From a bacterium (GTDB lineage: Bacteria > Bacillota > Bacilli > Lactobacillales > Streptococcaceae), in the NCBI GenBank assembly GCA_905221435.1, contig CAJNDD010000001.1, forward strand, positions 1 through 64,000: DNA of 64,000 bases. Direction: 5' to 3'. The position numbers and the translations under genes are program-made. Under the pieces are notes generated by a model. That model had not been told where the DNA came from and ran no database searches. It saw only the letters and a list, made by a program, of their open reading frames with translations. Below, piece after piece: positions 46,471 to 54,429 of this stretch; position 1 is the first letter of the stretch; the number at the start of each line of letters is the position of its first letter.

Positions 46471-46933
46471 CAGGCCCCCAGATTTCACTTACCAGTCCAT
46501 CACTATGGCGACTCACCTTAATCCTGATCAGGTTCAGTTATCCGATCTCTATGGCGGTAGAGAGCGTGTCAAGGACCTTTCAGGCTGGGAGGGAGATACG
46601 ACCTTTAATGCAAACGATATGAAGCCAAGCATTGGAGAAGATGACTACAAGGCAGACCTAGACTCGGTCAACCTTATCGGCCGTATGCAGAAGGGGCAAT
46701 CCTATGACCAAGCTATATCTTCTTACTATGCTGACCTTCAAAAAGACTCCTCTCAGAGAGAAAGAGAATTCCTAAAAAATAAGGATTGGGATACAGTCAG
46801 AGATACTATTTATGATAGTTTGCGACCAACGGATATTAAGCTAGATGGAGAGGATGCTCTTAAAACATATATTGAAAGAAAATATCCAGGAGTGTCCAAG
46901 TTTTTAAATCGTTTAGAAGCTGTGGCAGATTAG
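46471..46933 (+). pseudogene. Orphan toxin C-terminal module (LXG domain absent)
   Basis: Immediately after the stop of immunity copy 1, 154 codons correspond to the last 155 residues of the LXG toxin: RERVKDLSGWEGDT, the acidic GEDDYKADLDSVNLIGRM, and YPGVSKFLNRLEAVAD are shared, with diverged segments between (NKDWDTVRDTIYDSLRP). The module has no LXG domain. The entry HADFTHQ has become PPDFTYQ, so the first histidine is missing at the junction. Only a frame running backwards into copy 1 could start it, and without a ribosome-binding site. It resembles the orphan tip cassettes of Rhs and CDI loci. Confidence 0.8.
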
Positions 46934-46943
46934 GAGAATGATG

Positions 46944-47558
46944 ATGAAAAAAATATTAGGTTTAGTATCCTTATTCGTGATAATTGTATTATCCTGTTTC
47001 TACTTTTTTATCCATCAACCTAAAAACATTTTTGATGAGCTTTATCAGGAGACGGAGAAAACCTATCGGTCAAATAATATTTTAAGAAATATAGATGGGT
47101 TTAAAATCAGATCAGGTTGGCCAAGTGATGATCCTAATATATCTCAAAATCCATTTGGATTGTATAACAAAGAGAAAACACCGTCAGATTATTCTGAAAT
47201 AGAAATTGGCTTTAATTTTGAATATACATCTCAATTAAGCTCCATTTCATTTGAGAGACAAATAGGACCAAACACGAGAGTTAGAATATGGAATAAATAT
47301 ACTTATCAAGACCGTACTTTAAAAAAATCTGTGAGAGTAGTTTTAAAGAAAGCAGATATTGAAACATATATTGAAGACGAGACTCAAGTAAAATCCTACC
47401 TAGAGCAGTATGGTATCACTGCCAAGGATTTGGATGCTTACTACGACGAAATCGTCAACCAGAAAGTCTTAAAAGACTGGTGTTCGATTTATGACAGTAA
47501 GTACTCGCCAAGCAACTATGGCGATGTCAAGATTGAAACCCAGTGGGAGAATTGGTGA
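46944..47558 (+). CDS. TipC-like immunity protein, copy 2
   Basis: A 204-aa membrane-anchored paralogue that follows the orphan toxin module by ten bases, so it is probably the partner of that module. Three ATG codons are in a row; 46944 (MKKILGLVSLF) is chosen by paralogue alignment and a seven-base spacing from AGGAGA. The variable middle is distinct (SGWPSDDPNISQNPFGLYNK), while both ends are nearly identical to the other copies. Confidence 0.75.
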   Translation: MKKILGLVSLFVIIVLSCFYFFIHQPKNIFDELYQETEKTYRSNNILRNIDGFKIRSGWPSDDPNISQNPFGLYNKEKTPSDYSEIEIGFNFEYTSQLSSISFERQIGPNTRVRIWNKYTYQDRTLKKSVRVVLKKADIETYIEDETQVKSYLEQYGITAKDLDAYYDEIVNQKVLKDWCSIYDSKYSPSNYGDVKIETQWENW

Positions 47559-47562
47559 CAAT

Positions 47563-48171
47563 ATGAAGAAAATCCTAGGCCTAGTAGCTTTAGTCGCAAT
47601 AATCATATTATCCTGTTTCTACTTTTTTACTAGTCAACCTAAAAACATTTTTGATGAAATCTACCAAGAAACGGAGGAGACTTATCGGTCAAATAATATT
47701 TTAAGAAACATAGATGGGTTTAAAATCAGACCCGATTGGCCTAACGATGGAGAATATTTTGCATACACCCCTTCAGGGAAGTATCAAACTCATCCTGAAG
47801 GTTATCTTGAACTAAGAATTGGATTTAGTTTTTATTCCGAAGATGAAATTGGTTCGATTTCATTTGAAAAACGTATAGAGTCCAACGTGAATATAAAAAT
47901 GTGGACTGTATATTCTCATAAAGAACGTAGTTTAAAAAAATTTGTAAAAATAGTTTTGAAGAAGGCAGATACGAAAAATTACATCGAAGACGAGGCCCAA
48001 GTGAAATCCTACTTAGAGCAGTACGGTATTACAGCTAAGGATTTGGATTCTTACTACGACGAAATCGTCAATCAAAAAGTCTTAAAAGACTGGTGTTCCA
48101 TCTATAACAGCAAGTACTCACCAAGCAACTATGGTGATGTCAAGATTGAAACCCAGTGGGAGAATTGGTGA
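47563..48171 (+). CDS. TipC-like immunity protein, copy 3
   Basis: A 202-aa paralogue starting four bases after the copy 2 stop. The ribosome-binding GGGAG lies inside the conserved 3' end of copy 2, so expression is likely coupled. The first variable block (WPNDGEYFAYTPSGKYQ) is close to copy 1, and the second (IESNVNIKMWTVYSHKERSL) is close to copy 5, so it is a mosaic. No toxin lies next to it. Confidence 0.75.
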   Translation: MKKILGLVALVAIIILSCFYFFTSQPKNIFDEIYQETEETYRSNNILRNIDGFKIRPDWPNDGEYFAYTPSGKYQTHPEGYLELRIGFSFYSEDEIGSISFEKRIESNVNIKMWTVYSHKERSLKKFVKIVLKKADTKNYIEDEAQVKSYLEQYGITAKDLDSYYDEIVNQKVLKDWCSIYNSKYSPSNYGDVKIETQWENW

Positions 48172-48175
48172 TAAC

Positions 48176-48793
48176 ATGAAGAAAATCCTAGGTTTAGTAG
48201 CTTTAGTCGCAATGATCGTATTATCCTGTTTTTACTTTTTTGTGCGTCAACCCAAAAACATTTTTGATGAAATTTACCAAGAAACAGCAAAAAATTATTT
48301 GGGCCATTATAACTTCAAAGACTTAAAAAATGTGACAGTAAAAAATCGAAAGCTTTATGATTCGAATATGAATGAAACGGATAAGTATGAATCAATAATA
48401 ACATACGATGATTCTTCTCTTGGAAGCGATGTGAAGAATTTAGAACTACGGTTTAATTTTGATGGTAGTAGTAAAGGTGTAAATATTTGGTTTGAAAGAT
48501 ATGCTAACTCAGGAGAAAAAATTAACTTTGTTATTCATTACGAATTTAAGAAAAAAGTATTAGTAAAAAAAATTATGATTTATGAAATTAGATCAGAAAC
48601 ATACATTAAAGACGAAGCTCAGGTAAAATCCTACCTAGAGCAGTACGGTATTACAGCTAAGGACTTGGATTCTTACTACGACGAAATCGTCAATCAGAAG
48701 GTTTTAAAAGACTGGTGTACCATCTATGACAGTAAGTACTCGCCAAGCAACTATGGTGATGTCAAGGTTGAAACCCAGTGGGAGAATTGGTGA
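48176..48793 (+). CDS. TipC-like immunity protein, copy 4
   Basis: A 205-aa paralogue, four bases after copy 3. Its middle is the most divergent of the array (NVTVKNRKLYDSNMNETDKY, WFERYANSGEKINFVIHYEF) and AT-rich, while the N-terminal anchor and the last 60 residues stay nearly invariant. It may recognise a toxin variant that this strain does not itself encode. Confidence 0.75.
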   Translation: MKKILGLVALVAMIVLSCFYFFVRQPKNIFDEIYQETAKNYLGHYNFKDLKNVTVKNRKLYDSNMNETDKYESIITYDDSSLGSDVKNLELRFNFDGSSKGVNIWFERYANSGEKINFVIHYEFKKKVLVKKIMIYEIRSETYIKDEAQVKSYLEQYGITAKDLDSYYDEIVNQKVLKDWCTIYDSKYSPSNYGDVKVETQWENW

Positions 48794-48797
48794 CAAC

Positions 48798-49409
48798 ATG
48801 AAGAAAATCCTAGGCCTACTAGCCTTATTTGTGATAATTGTATCATCCTGTTTCTACTTTTTTATCCATCAACCTAAAAACATTTTTGATGAGATTTACC
48901 AAGAAACTGAGAAAACCTATCTAGGAAATAATGTCTTTAACAAGTTGAAAGATGTTGAAGCACATAAATATCAAGAGTATAGTGATGATTCTAAATTTTA
49001 TCCAAGTGTCGCCTATGAGGGAAATGCTTTACCAGATAGCTATGAGAAAATTGCTATAGATTTTAATTTTAAATCCGAAGCTCAATTAAGCTTGATTTCA
49101 TTTGAAAAACAGATAGAGTCCAACGTTAGTATAAAAATGTGGACTGTGTATTCTCATAAAGAACGTAGTTTAAAAAAATTTGTAAAAATAGTTTTGAAGA
49201 AAGCAGATACAGAAACTTATATCGAAGACGAAGCTCAGGTGAAATCCTACCTAGAGCAGTACGGTATCACCGCCAAGGATTTGGATTCTTACTATGACGA
49301 AATCGTCAACCAGAAAGTCTTAAAAGACTGGTGCGCGATTTATGACAGCAAGTACTCGCCAAGTAACTATGGCGATATCAAAGTTGAAACCCAGTGGGAG
49401 AATTGGTGA
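48798..49409 (+). CDS. TipC-like immunity protein, copy 5
   Basis: A 203-aa paralogue, four bases after copy 4, and the last gene of the array. Its front variable block (YLGNNVFNKLKDVEAHKY) resembles copy 4 and its second block (IESNVSIKMWTVYSHKERSL) copy 3. A terminator related to those after rpsO follows at 49437-49470. Confidence 0.75.
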   Translation: MKKILGLLALFVIIVSSCFYFFIHQPKNIFDEIYQETEKTYLGNNVFNKLKDVEAHKYQEYSDDSKFYPSVAYEGNALPDSYEKIAIDFNFKSEAQLSLISFEKQIESNVSIKMWTVYSHKERSLKKFVKIVLKKADTETYIEDEAQVKSYLEQYGITAKDLDSYYDEIVNQKVLKDWCAIYDSKYSPSNYGDIKVETQWENW

Positions 49410-49436
49410 TATAAAGAATTTTCACTAATTTTATAG

Positions 49437-49471
49437 ACAGCTAAGCTCTCTGATTTCAGAGGGCTTTTTCT
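49437..49471 (+). terminator. Terminator at the end of LXG locus 1
   Basis: AGCTCTCTGATTTCAGAGGG hairpin with T tract, closely related to the hairpins at 43304-43330 and 43439-43465 that precede the locus. Confidence 0.82.
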
Positions 49472-49487
49472 ATATATATTTCCATCC

Positions 49488-49516
49488 TTGTTCATCTAGT
49501 AGAAATATGGTATACT
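49488..49516 (+). promoter_or_regulatory. Promoter of the siderophore uptake operon
   Basis: TTGTTC (49488-49493) and extended TGGTATACT (hexamer 49511-49516), 17-base spacing. AAAGGAGG lies before the first ATG. No clear Fur-type inverted repeat was identified by eye. Confidence 0.7.
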
Positions 49517-49565
49517 TTTCATGAGAATTTTCTAAATTTTTAAGATTCTATCAAAGGAGGTTTGC

Positions 49566-50612
49566 ATGCTTTCCAAATTTTCTGGAAGCCGACGGGACCT
49601 GCAATTTGTGTTGTTTTTGGTTATTTTGCTAAGTGTTTTAGGAATTTCCCTCTTTCTAGCTGTTTCTATGGGGTCTGTTGCGATTGATCTAGGAGATACC
49701 TATCGGATTATTTTGAGCAGATTGGGGATTCCTCTTGAGATAGGAGAGGTTTCCAAGTCTACTCTTGCCATTGTATGGAACATGAGATTCCCCCGAGTAT
49801 TGTTAGGTCTGATAGTAGGGGCTGGACTTTCTATGTGTGGTAGCGTGATGCAGTCTACAGTGAACAATCCCATCGCAGAGCCTTATGTCTTAGGAATTTC
49901 TGCGGGTGCAACTCTAGGGGCAACCTTGAGCATCATTCTTGGTTTAAAAGTGATGATTAGCCTTGGAGCTTTCCTTGGAGCTATTTTGGCAACAATCGCT
50001 GTCCTTATCATTGCCTCTATGCAGGGAAGGATGACGACTTCCAGTCTGATCTTATCAGGAACGGTGGTCAATGCTCTCTTTTTGGCTTTTTCCAACTTTA
50101 TTATCTCAGTTGGTGCTAATGCGGACAGTGTGATGACCATTAAGTTTTGGACCATGGGATCGCTTGCCGGGACTACTTGGGCAGACTTGGTCCTGCCAAC
50201 TATAGTAGTAGGAATGGCCTTTCTATTTTTCTCTACTCAGTATCGTGTTTTTAATGCGATGATGATGGGAGATGAGGCTGCTTTAACTTTGGGGATTCCC
50301 TTACGCTTTTATTGGTATCTTTATGTGACCATGGTAGCTGTGCTGACAGCAGTCTTGGTGGCAACCTGTGGAATTATTGGATTTGTTGGTCTGATTACTC
50401 CTCACTTAGCTCGAGGATTAGTAGGGACGAATTACAGGAGGCTTTTTCCTATTGCGACCTTACTGGGCGCCCTCTTTGTTGTCTGGGCAGATGTACTTTC
50501 TCGTGTCATCATTCCAAATGCTGAGATGCCAATTGGTATTTTCACAGCCTTAGTAGGTGCTCCCTTCTTTATCTACATTGTTGGAGGTAGGCGAAGGGAG
50601 GTGAGGGCCTGA
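49566..50612 (+). CDS. Iron-siderophore ABC transporter permease (FecCD family)
   Basis: A 348-aa permease with about ten helices and the FecCD hallmarks RFPRVLLGLIVGAGLSMCGSV (residue 75) and GFVGLITPHLARGLVG (near 275). It is the only permease of the operon, so the pore is probably a homodimer rather than the two-gene type seen in pneumococcal PiaBC. One base separates it from the ATPase gene. Confidence 0.92.
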   Translation: MLSKFSGSRRDLQFVLFLVILLSVLGISLFLAVSMGSVAIDLGDTYRIILSRLGIPLEIGEVSKSTLAIVWNMRFPRVLLGLIVGAGLSMCGSVMQSTVNNPIAEPYVLGISAGATLGATLSIILGLKVMISLGAFLGAILATIAVLIIASMQGRMTTSSLILSGTVVNALFLAFSNFIISVGANADSVMTIKFWTMGSLAGTTWADLVLPTIVVGMAFLFFSTQYRVFNAMMMGDEAALTLGIPLRFYWYLYVTMVAVLTAVLVATCGIIGFVGLITPHLARGLVGTNYRRLFPIATLLGALFVVWADVLSRVIIPNAEMPIGIFTALVGAPFFIYIVGGRRREVRA

Positions 50613-50613
50613 T

Positions 50614-51369
50614 ATGGACTTGATTTGTCAGGATGTCCACTTTGGACTAGGAGAGAAAAAAATCCTCAAAGGAGTTTCTCTTAAGGTTGAGGGGCATCAA
50701 TTTCATACGATATTAGGGCCAAATGGAAGTGGAAAAACCAGCCTGCTTAAACTCCTCTATCGTCAGGAAAAGGCGGACAAAGGCTTGATAAACTTAGATG
50801 GAAAGCCACTAGAGCATTGGTCACTCAAAGAAACAGCCAAGCAAATGGCAGTTGTCACTCAGTTTAATCAATTGCAGTTTGATTGTACAGTTGAGGAAAT
50901 CGTCTTGCTGGGAAGAACGCCTCACCTCTCTTTTTTACAGAAGGAAAAGGAAAGGGATTATGCTATCGTTCAAGATGCTCTCGTCAAGGTGGATATGCTT
51001 GAGAAGAAAACTCGTCTCTATTCATCTCTGTCAGGGGGAGAGAAACAGCGAGTCTTATTAGCCCGTGCCTTGGCGCAAGAACCGACTCTCTTGCTCCTAG
51101 ACGAACCAACCAATCACCTGGATATCAAGTATCAGCTAGACTTGTTGGCCATTGTGAAGAATCTTGAGGTCAATGTTCTAGCTGTCCTGCATGATATTCA
51201 ACTTGCTTGTCGCTATTCGGATTATCTCTATCTGATGAAAGAGGGGGAAATCCTTTACCAAGGGACTCCAAAGGAGACCATCACCCCAGAGTCATTGCAA
51301 ACTGTATATGGAGTTCAAAGTCAGGTTACTTGGACCGAGGATCAGCAAGCCATGATTCACTATTTATAA
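50614..51369 (+). CDS. Iron-siderophore ABC transporter ATP-binding protein (FecE family)
   Basis: A 251-aa ATPase with Walker A GPNGSGKT (near residue 35), signature LSGGEKQRVLLARAL and Walker B LLLLDEPTNHLD, followed by the switch histidine in AVLHDIQLA. It energises uptake through the upstream permease. AGGGAGGTG at the end of the permease gene is its ribosome-binding site. Confidence 0.93.
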   Translation: MDLICQDVHFGLGEKKILKGVSLKVEGHQFHTILGPNGSGKTSLLKLLYRQEKADKGLINLDGKPLEHWSLKETAKQMAVVTQFNQLQFDCTVEEIVLLGRTPHLSFLQKEKERDYAIVQDALVKVDMLEKKTRLYSSLSGGEKQRVLLARALAQEPTLLLLDEPTNHLDIKYQLDLLAIVKNLEVNVLAVLHDIQLACRYSDYLYLMKEGEILYQGTPKETITPESLQTVYGVQSQVTWTEDQQAMIHYL

Positions 51370-51388
51370 AAATGAAAAGGAAAATAAG

Positions 51389-52399
51389 ATGAAAAAAACA
51401 CTAAGCATTTTACTCGTAACAGTGGCTACCCTAACCATGGCAGCTTGTGGCAATACTACTACAGAAAAAGCTACCACACAGTCTAGTACAGAAACAAGTC
51501 AAAAGGCCAGCACAGAGACGACTTATCCGCTAACGGTCAAGACCTATGATGCTAAGGGAAATGAAGTCGAACAAGTCTTTGACAAGGCACCTGAAAAAGT
51601 TATCACCAACAATCTTTCAACCACTGAAATCTTGTTGGAGTTAGGCTTGAAGGATAAAATTGCTGGCATGCTCAACCCGGACAATGCTGTAACAGGTAAA
51701 TACAAAGACGCGATTGCGACGATTCCTCAAATTGGCGATAAAAAAACAGTCTCACAAGAGACAGTTCTTTCTTATGAACCGGATGCTGTGATGGGTCGAA
51801 ACATGATGTTTTCTGAAAAATCCTTGGGAACAGTTAGCACTTGGAATGAAAATAAAATCCCAGTCTATACACAAAAAGCTTCTCTTTCAACGATTCAGCA
51901 AGATTTGGGGAATATTGTAGAAGATGTCAAAAATCTTGGAATGATTTTCAATGTTCAGGACAAGGCCAATGAATACGCAGCCCAATTACAAGCTAAAATT
52001 GACGCTGTTAAGAAAGCAAACCCAGCAAGCCAAGGTGAAAAGAAAAAGGCTTTGATTATGGTTGCTTATAATGATGAAACCTTTGGTGCATACAAGTCTG
52101 CTTTGCAAGAAAGCTTGTTGAATCAACTTGGTTATACAAACATTGCAACGGGAACATCAGGCTTGACCTTGGAAAATCTCGTGTCAATGAATCCTGAATT
52201 GATTATCTATGTAACCAGCGACCGCAATAAAAAATTGGATGCCAACGCAGTAGAGTTGATGAAGAAAAATGCTGTTTTGGAAAACGTTCCTGCAATTAAG
52301 AATCAAAAAATCATGACTATCTCTTACGATGAGTTGATGGACTATGGTCCAGCAGTGATTGATTCCCTTGAGAAAATCAATGACTTTATCAATAAATAA
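51389..52399 (+). CDS. Siderophore-binding lipoprotein (substrate-binding protein)
   Basis: A 336-aa surface lipoprotein: signal peptide and lipobox MAAC (Cys 20), a Ser/Thr linker, and a class III periplasmic-binding domain (PEKVITNNLSTTEILLELGL, YEPDAVMGRNMMF, VSMNPELIIYVTS). It would bind a ferric siderophore or haem-like ligand and deliver it to the permease. Ligand identity cannot be read from the sequence. Confidence 0.9.
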   Translation: MKKTLSILLVTVATLTMAACGNTTTEKATTQSSTETSQKASTETTYPLTVKTYDAKGNEVEQVFDKAPEKVITNNLSTTEILLELGLKDKIAGMLNPDNAVTGKYKDAIATIPQIGDKKTVSQETVLSYEPDAVMGRNMMFSEKSLGTVSTWNENKIPVYTQKASLSTIQQDLGNIVEDVKNLGMIFNVQDKANEYAAQLQAKIDAVKKANPASQGEKKKALIMVAYNDETFGAYKSALQESLLNQLGYTNIATGTSGLTLENLVSMNPELIIYVTSDRNKKLDANAVELMKKNAVLENVPAIKNQKIMTISYDELMDYGPAVIDSLEKINDFINK

Positions 52400-53075
52400 T
52401 GAGTTTGATTGGGAAGGAATCCAAGTCAAGGTCAGCCTTCCTTCAACCTATGATCCCAATCAAACCTATCCAGCGATTCTCTTGAATGATGGAAACTTGG
52501 ATTTCCTATCATCCCTTTCAGAATCTGTGATTTTAGTGGGCTTAACCTCTAAAAATCGCCTAGACGACTACACTCCCTGGAAGGCAGCTGCTCTGAGGGA
52601 TGGGGCTCCAGATTTTGGTGGTCAGGCAAATGCCTATCATGGTCATTTATTTGGAGGTCTTTTAGACAAGTTGCAGTCACTTTATCGCTTGGACAAAAAT
52701 CACCTTGCCTATGGAGGATACTCACTAGGTGGTTTGGTTGCAGTATACAGTCTGTTCCATTTTGACAAGGTCTCCTGTATCTTTTCTATCTGCGGTTCCT
52801 TTTGGTATCCTGATTTTACGACTTATTGCAGGGATGAAAAGGTGAAAAATCTAGACTGTTTACTGTATTTACAGAATGGTCAAACAGAAGGAGTCAATCA
52901 TACCAATCGCTTGGCTCAAGCACCAGCCTATGCTGAGCAGATCCATACCAGCCTTCAGCAACGCTATCCGGCTGGTCAGTTTGTCTTTGATCCCTATGGG
53001 CATCATGAGCAAGTGGCTGAGCGATTTCTAGCCTTTTCCAGTTGGTTAGCTCAAAAATGGAAAATCAAATCATAA
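52380..53075 (+). CDS. Siderophore esterase-like alpha/beta hydrolase
   Basis: A 231-aa cytoplasmic hydrolase with the nucleophile elbow GGYSLGG (Ser near residue 119) and a late histidine (DPYGHHEQ). It resembles Fes/IroE-type or other esterase-D-like enzymes that open imported siderophores to release iron; the operon context supports this. The start chosen, ATG 52380, overlaps the binding-protein gene by 20 bases and has only a weak ribosome-binding site, so translation probably depends on coupling. Confidence 0.8.
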   Translation: MTLSINNEFDWEGIQVKVSLPSTYDPNQTYPAILLNDGNLDFLSSLSESVILVGLTSKNRLDDYTPWKAAALRDGAPDFGGQANAYHGHLFGGLLDKLQSLYRLDKNHLAYGGYSLGGLVAVYSLFHFDKVSCIFSICGSFWYPDFTTYCRDEKVKNLDCLLYLQNGQTEGVNHTNRLAQAPAYAEQIHTSLQQRYPAGQFVFDPYGHHEQVAERFLAFSSWLAQKWKIKS

Positions 53076-53086
53076 CCGTCTGTTAA

Positions 53087-53160
53087 TGTACTGACCCCAA
53101 AAGTTGGATAAATAGTAGAAAAGGATTTAGTTCTGTATTGCACAGGACTAAATCCTTTTC
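53087..53160 (-). mobile_element. Relic of the IS3-family element end
   Basis: TGTACTGACCCCAAAAGTTGG and the following bases match the left end of the element at 17533, including the 3' end of orfB (GLSPVQYRTKSF on the minus strand). The match ends after about 70 bases, where an unrelated IS110-type fragment begins. An internal AAAAGGATTTAGT/ACTAAATCCTTTT stem may now end transcription of the iron operon. Confidence 0.8.
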
Positions 53161-53582
53161 TACCATTTGTCAAGTATATCAAGATATTTGATGAAAAATA
53201 GTCTGAGTTCCATAGTCAAACTCGTGTGTGGTTTGGTTGAAGTCACTTGCGATTGTCTTTTCCGTTTCTCATAGAAGTCTGCGATATGACAAGGATTGGT
53301 GTGGCTAGCTAAAGCTATGTTATGAATGCACTTAAAGAGAATCTTTCTGGCATAGGGATTCCCGCGTTTGGTGATATGTTCCTTGGCTAGAAAGTTTCCA
53401 GATTTATAGTGTCTGAGGTCAATGCCGATAAAAGTATTGATTTGATTGGCAGAGTGAAATCTACGAATGTCACCAAGTTCCAATATTGTTCCCCAGATGG
53501 TGCCGACAAGATGTTTTAGTTTGGTCTTAATTCGTTTATTGGCCTCTTTGTCAACTGTAGTGGGTTGGGGAAAAGCTAACAT
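53160..53582 (-). pseudogene. IS110/IS116/IS902-family transposase fragment
   Basis: A 140-residue C-terminal piece of a Transposase_20-type protein: LGDIRRFHSANQINTFIGID, KSGNFLAKEHITKRGNPYARKILF. The N-terminal RuvC-like DEDD domain is absent, so it cannot be active. It lies next to the IS3 relic and marks the left border of LXG locus 2. Confidence 0.82.
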
Positions 53583-53794
53583 CTGGAGAGGACAATTGCT
53601 ATCTTCTCCATTTTTATATTTAGAGAAATAAAAATCCGTTTTTTAGAGTTGTTACAGTACCAAAAACTAAAGGTGTGGAGTTTGATAGTTTTGATAATAT
53701 GGAAGCTCTTTAGTTCCTTATGATTTATTTTGAAATCGTACTATTTTTGTGTTATGATATGGTCAATATACAATGAATAAGGGGAGTTTGAAGT
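53583..53794 (+). other. Spacer with promoter of LXG locus 2
   Basis: A short frame at about 53640-53713 (residues VTVPKTKGVEFDSFDNMEAL, then stop) resembles the motif around KGLEFD of UvrD-type helicases and may be a relic. Promoter TTGAAA (53730-53735) and TATGAT (53753-53758), 17-base spacing, serves the next operon. Confidence 0.5.
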
Positions 53795-54070
53795 ATGGGT
53801 GAAAAGATAAAATCTAGCACGATAGCAGCAGAGGCAGCTATTAATGAATTGGTTGGGTATGACACGAGCAACAAGCAAAATCAGCAAGTAGAATTTTCGT
53901 ATACTTCTGAAATCGCAGGGATGGAAGCGGGACGTCAGGCCTGCAATCAAATGCTTCAGGCGGTCAGTGATTTCAGCTCGGCTGTTTTGACCCAAGCAAA
54001 TAAGTTTCCAGAAATTGCTCATAAGATTGAAAAACGCGACGTTGAGCTGGCTAAGAGATGGGAACATTAA
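53795..54070 (+). CDS. T7SS effector partner, DUF3130-like (Lap1)
   Basis: A 91-aa helical protein at the head of LXG locus 2 (EKIKSSTIAAEAAINELVGY ... GMEAGRQACNQMLQAVSDFSSAVLTQANKFPEIAHKIEKRD). It has the same size and position as the gene at 43599 but is clearly divergent, in keeping with partner proteins matching their own LXG domain. Confidence 0.78.
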   Translation: MGEKIKSSTIAAEAAINELVGYDTSNKQNQQVEFSYTSEIAGMEAGRQACNQMLQAVSDFSSAVLTQANKFPEIAHKIEKRDVELAKRWEH

Positions 54071-54072
54071 AA

Positions 54073-54429
54073 ATGGCAGATAAGAACGAAGAAAAACGCT
54101 ACAAACTTTGGCGAGAAATTGTCAAGATTGACGATAAAGAAGAAAGTCTTCAGACTCTAAAAAGACAATATGAACAGCAGGTAACTCACTTTCACTCAGA
54201 AATCCAGAGCATCCACCATCGTATGGCGACTCTATTGGCTCTCTCACCCAGTTCTCGTCAGGTAATAGAGCAAATTGAAAGTGAAAATAGAACCATTCAG
54301 CGACAGGTCAACTCTTATGTAGAAGAGGAACTGGATACGTTGGAAAAACAGACGAAGAAAGCTCGTCGGTCTTTCGATGAAGCCAGAGAAGAACTGATAT
54401 CGGAAAGGAATCGGCTACCATGGGAGTAA
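54073..54429 (+). CDS. T7SS effector partner, DUF3958-like (Lap2)
   Basis: A 118-aa coiled-coil protein (YKLWREIVKIDDKEESLQTL ... EELDTLEKQTKKARRSFDEA). The start chosen is ATG 54073, giving the same length as the locus 1 homologue; an ATG at 54058 would overlap the Lap1 gene. It overlaps the LXG gene by ten bases. Confidence 0.78.
   Translation: MADKNEEKRYKLWREIVKIDDKEESLQTLKRQYEQQVTHFHSEIQSIHHRMATLLALSPSSRQVIEQIESENRTIQRQVNSYVEEELDTLEKQTKKARRSFDEAREELISERNRLPWE

Noticed and set aside
45865..49409. CRISPR-like or other short regularly spaced repeat array
   Set aside because: The repetition comes from about 600-base paralogous coding sequences, not short repeats with spacers; no CRISPR array was seen anywhere.
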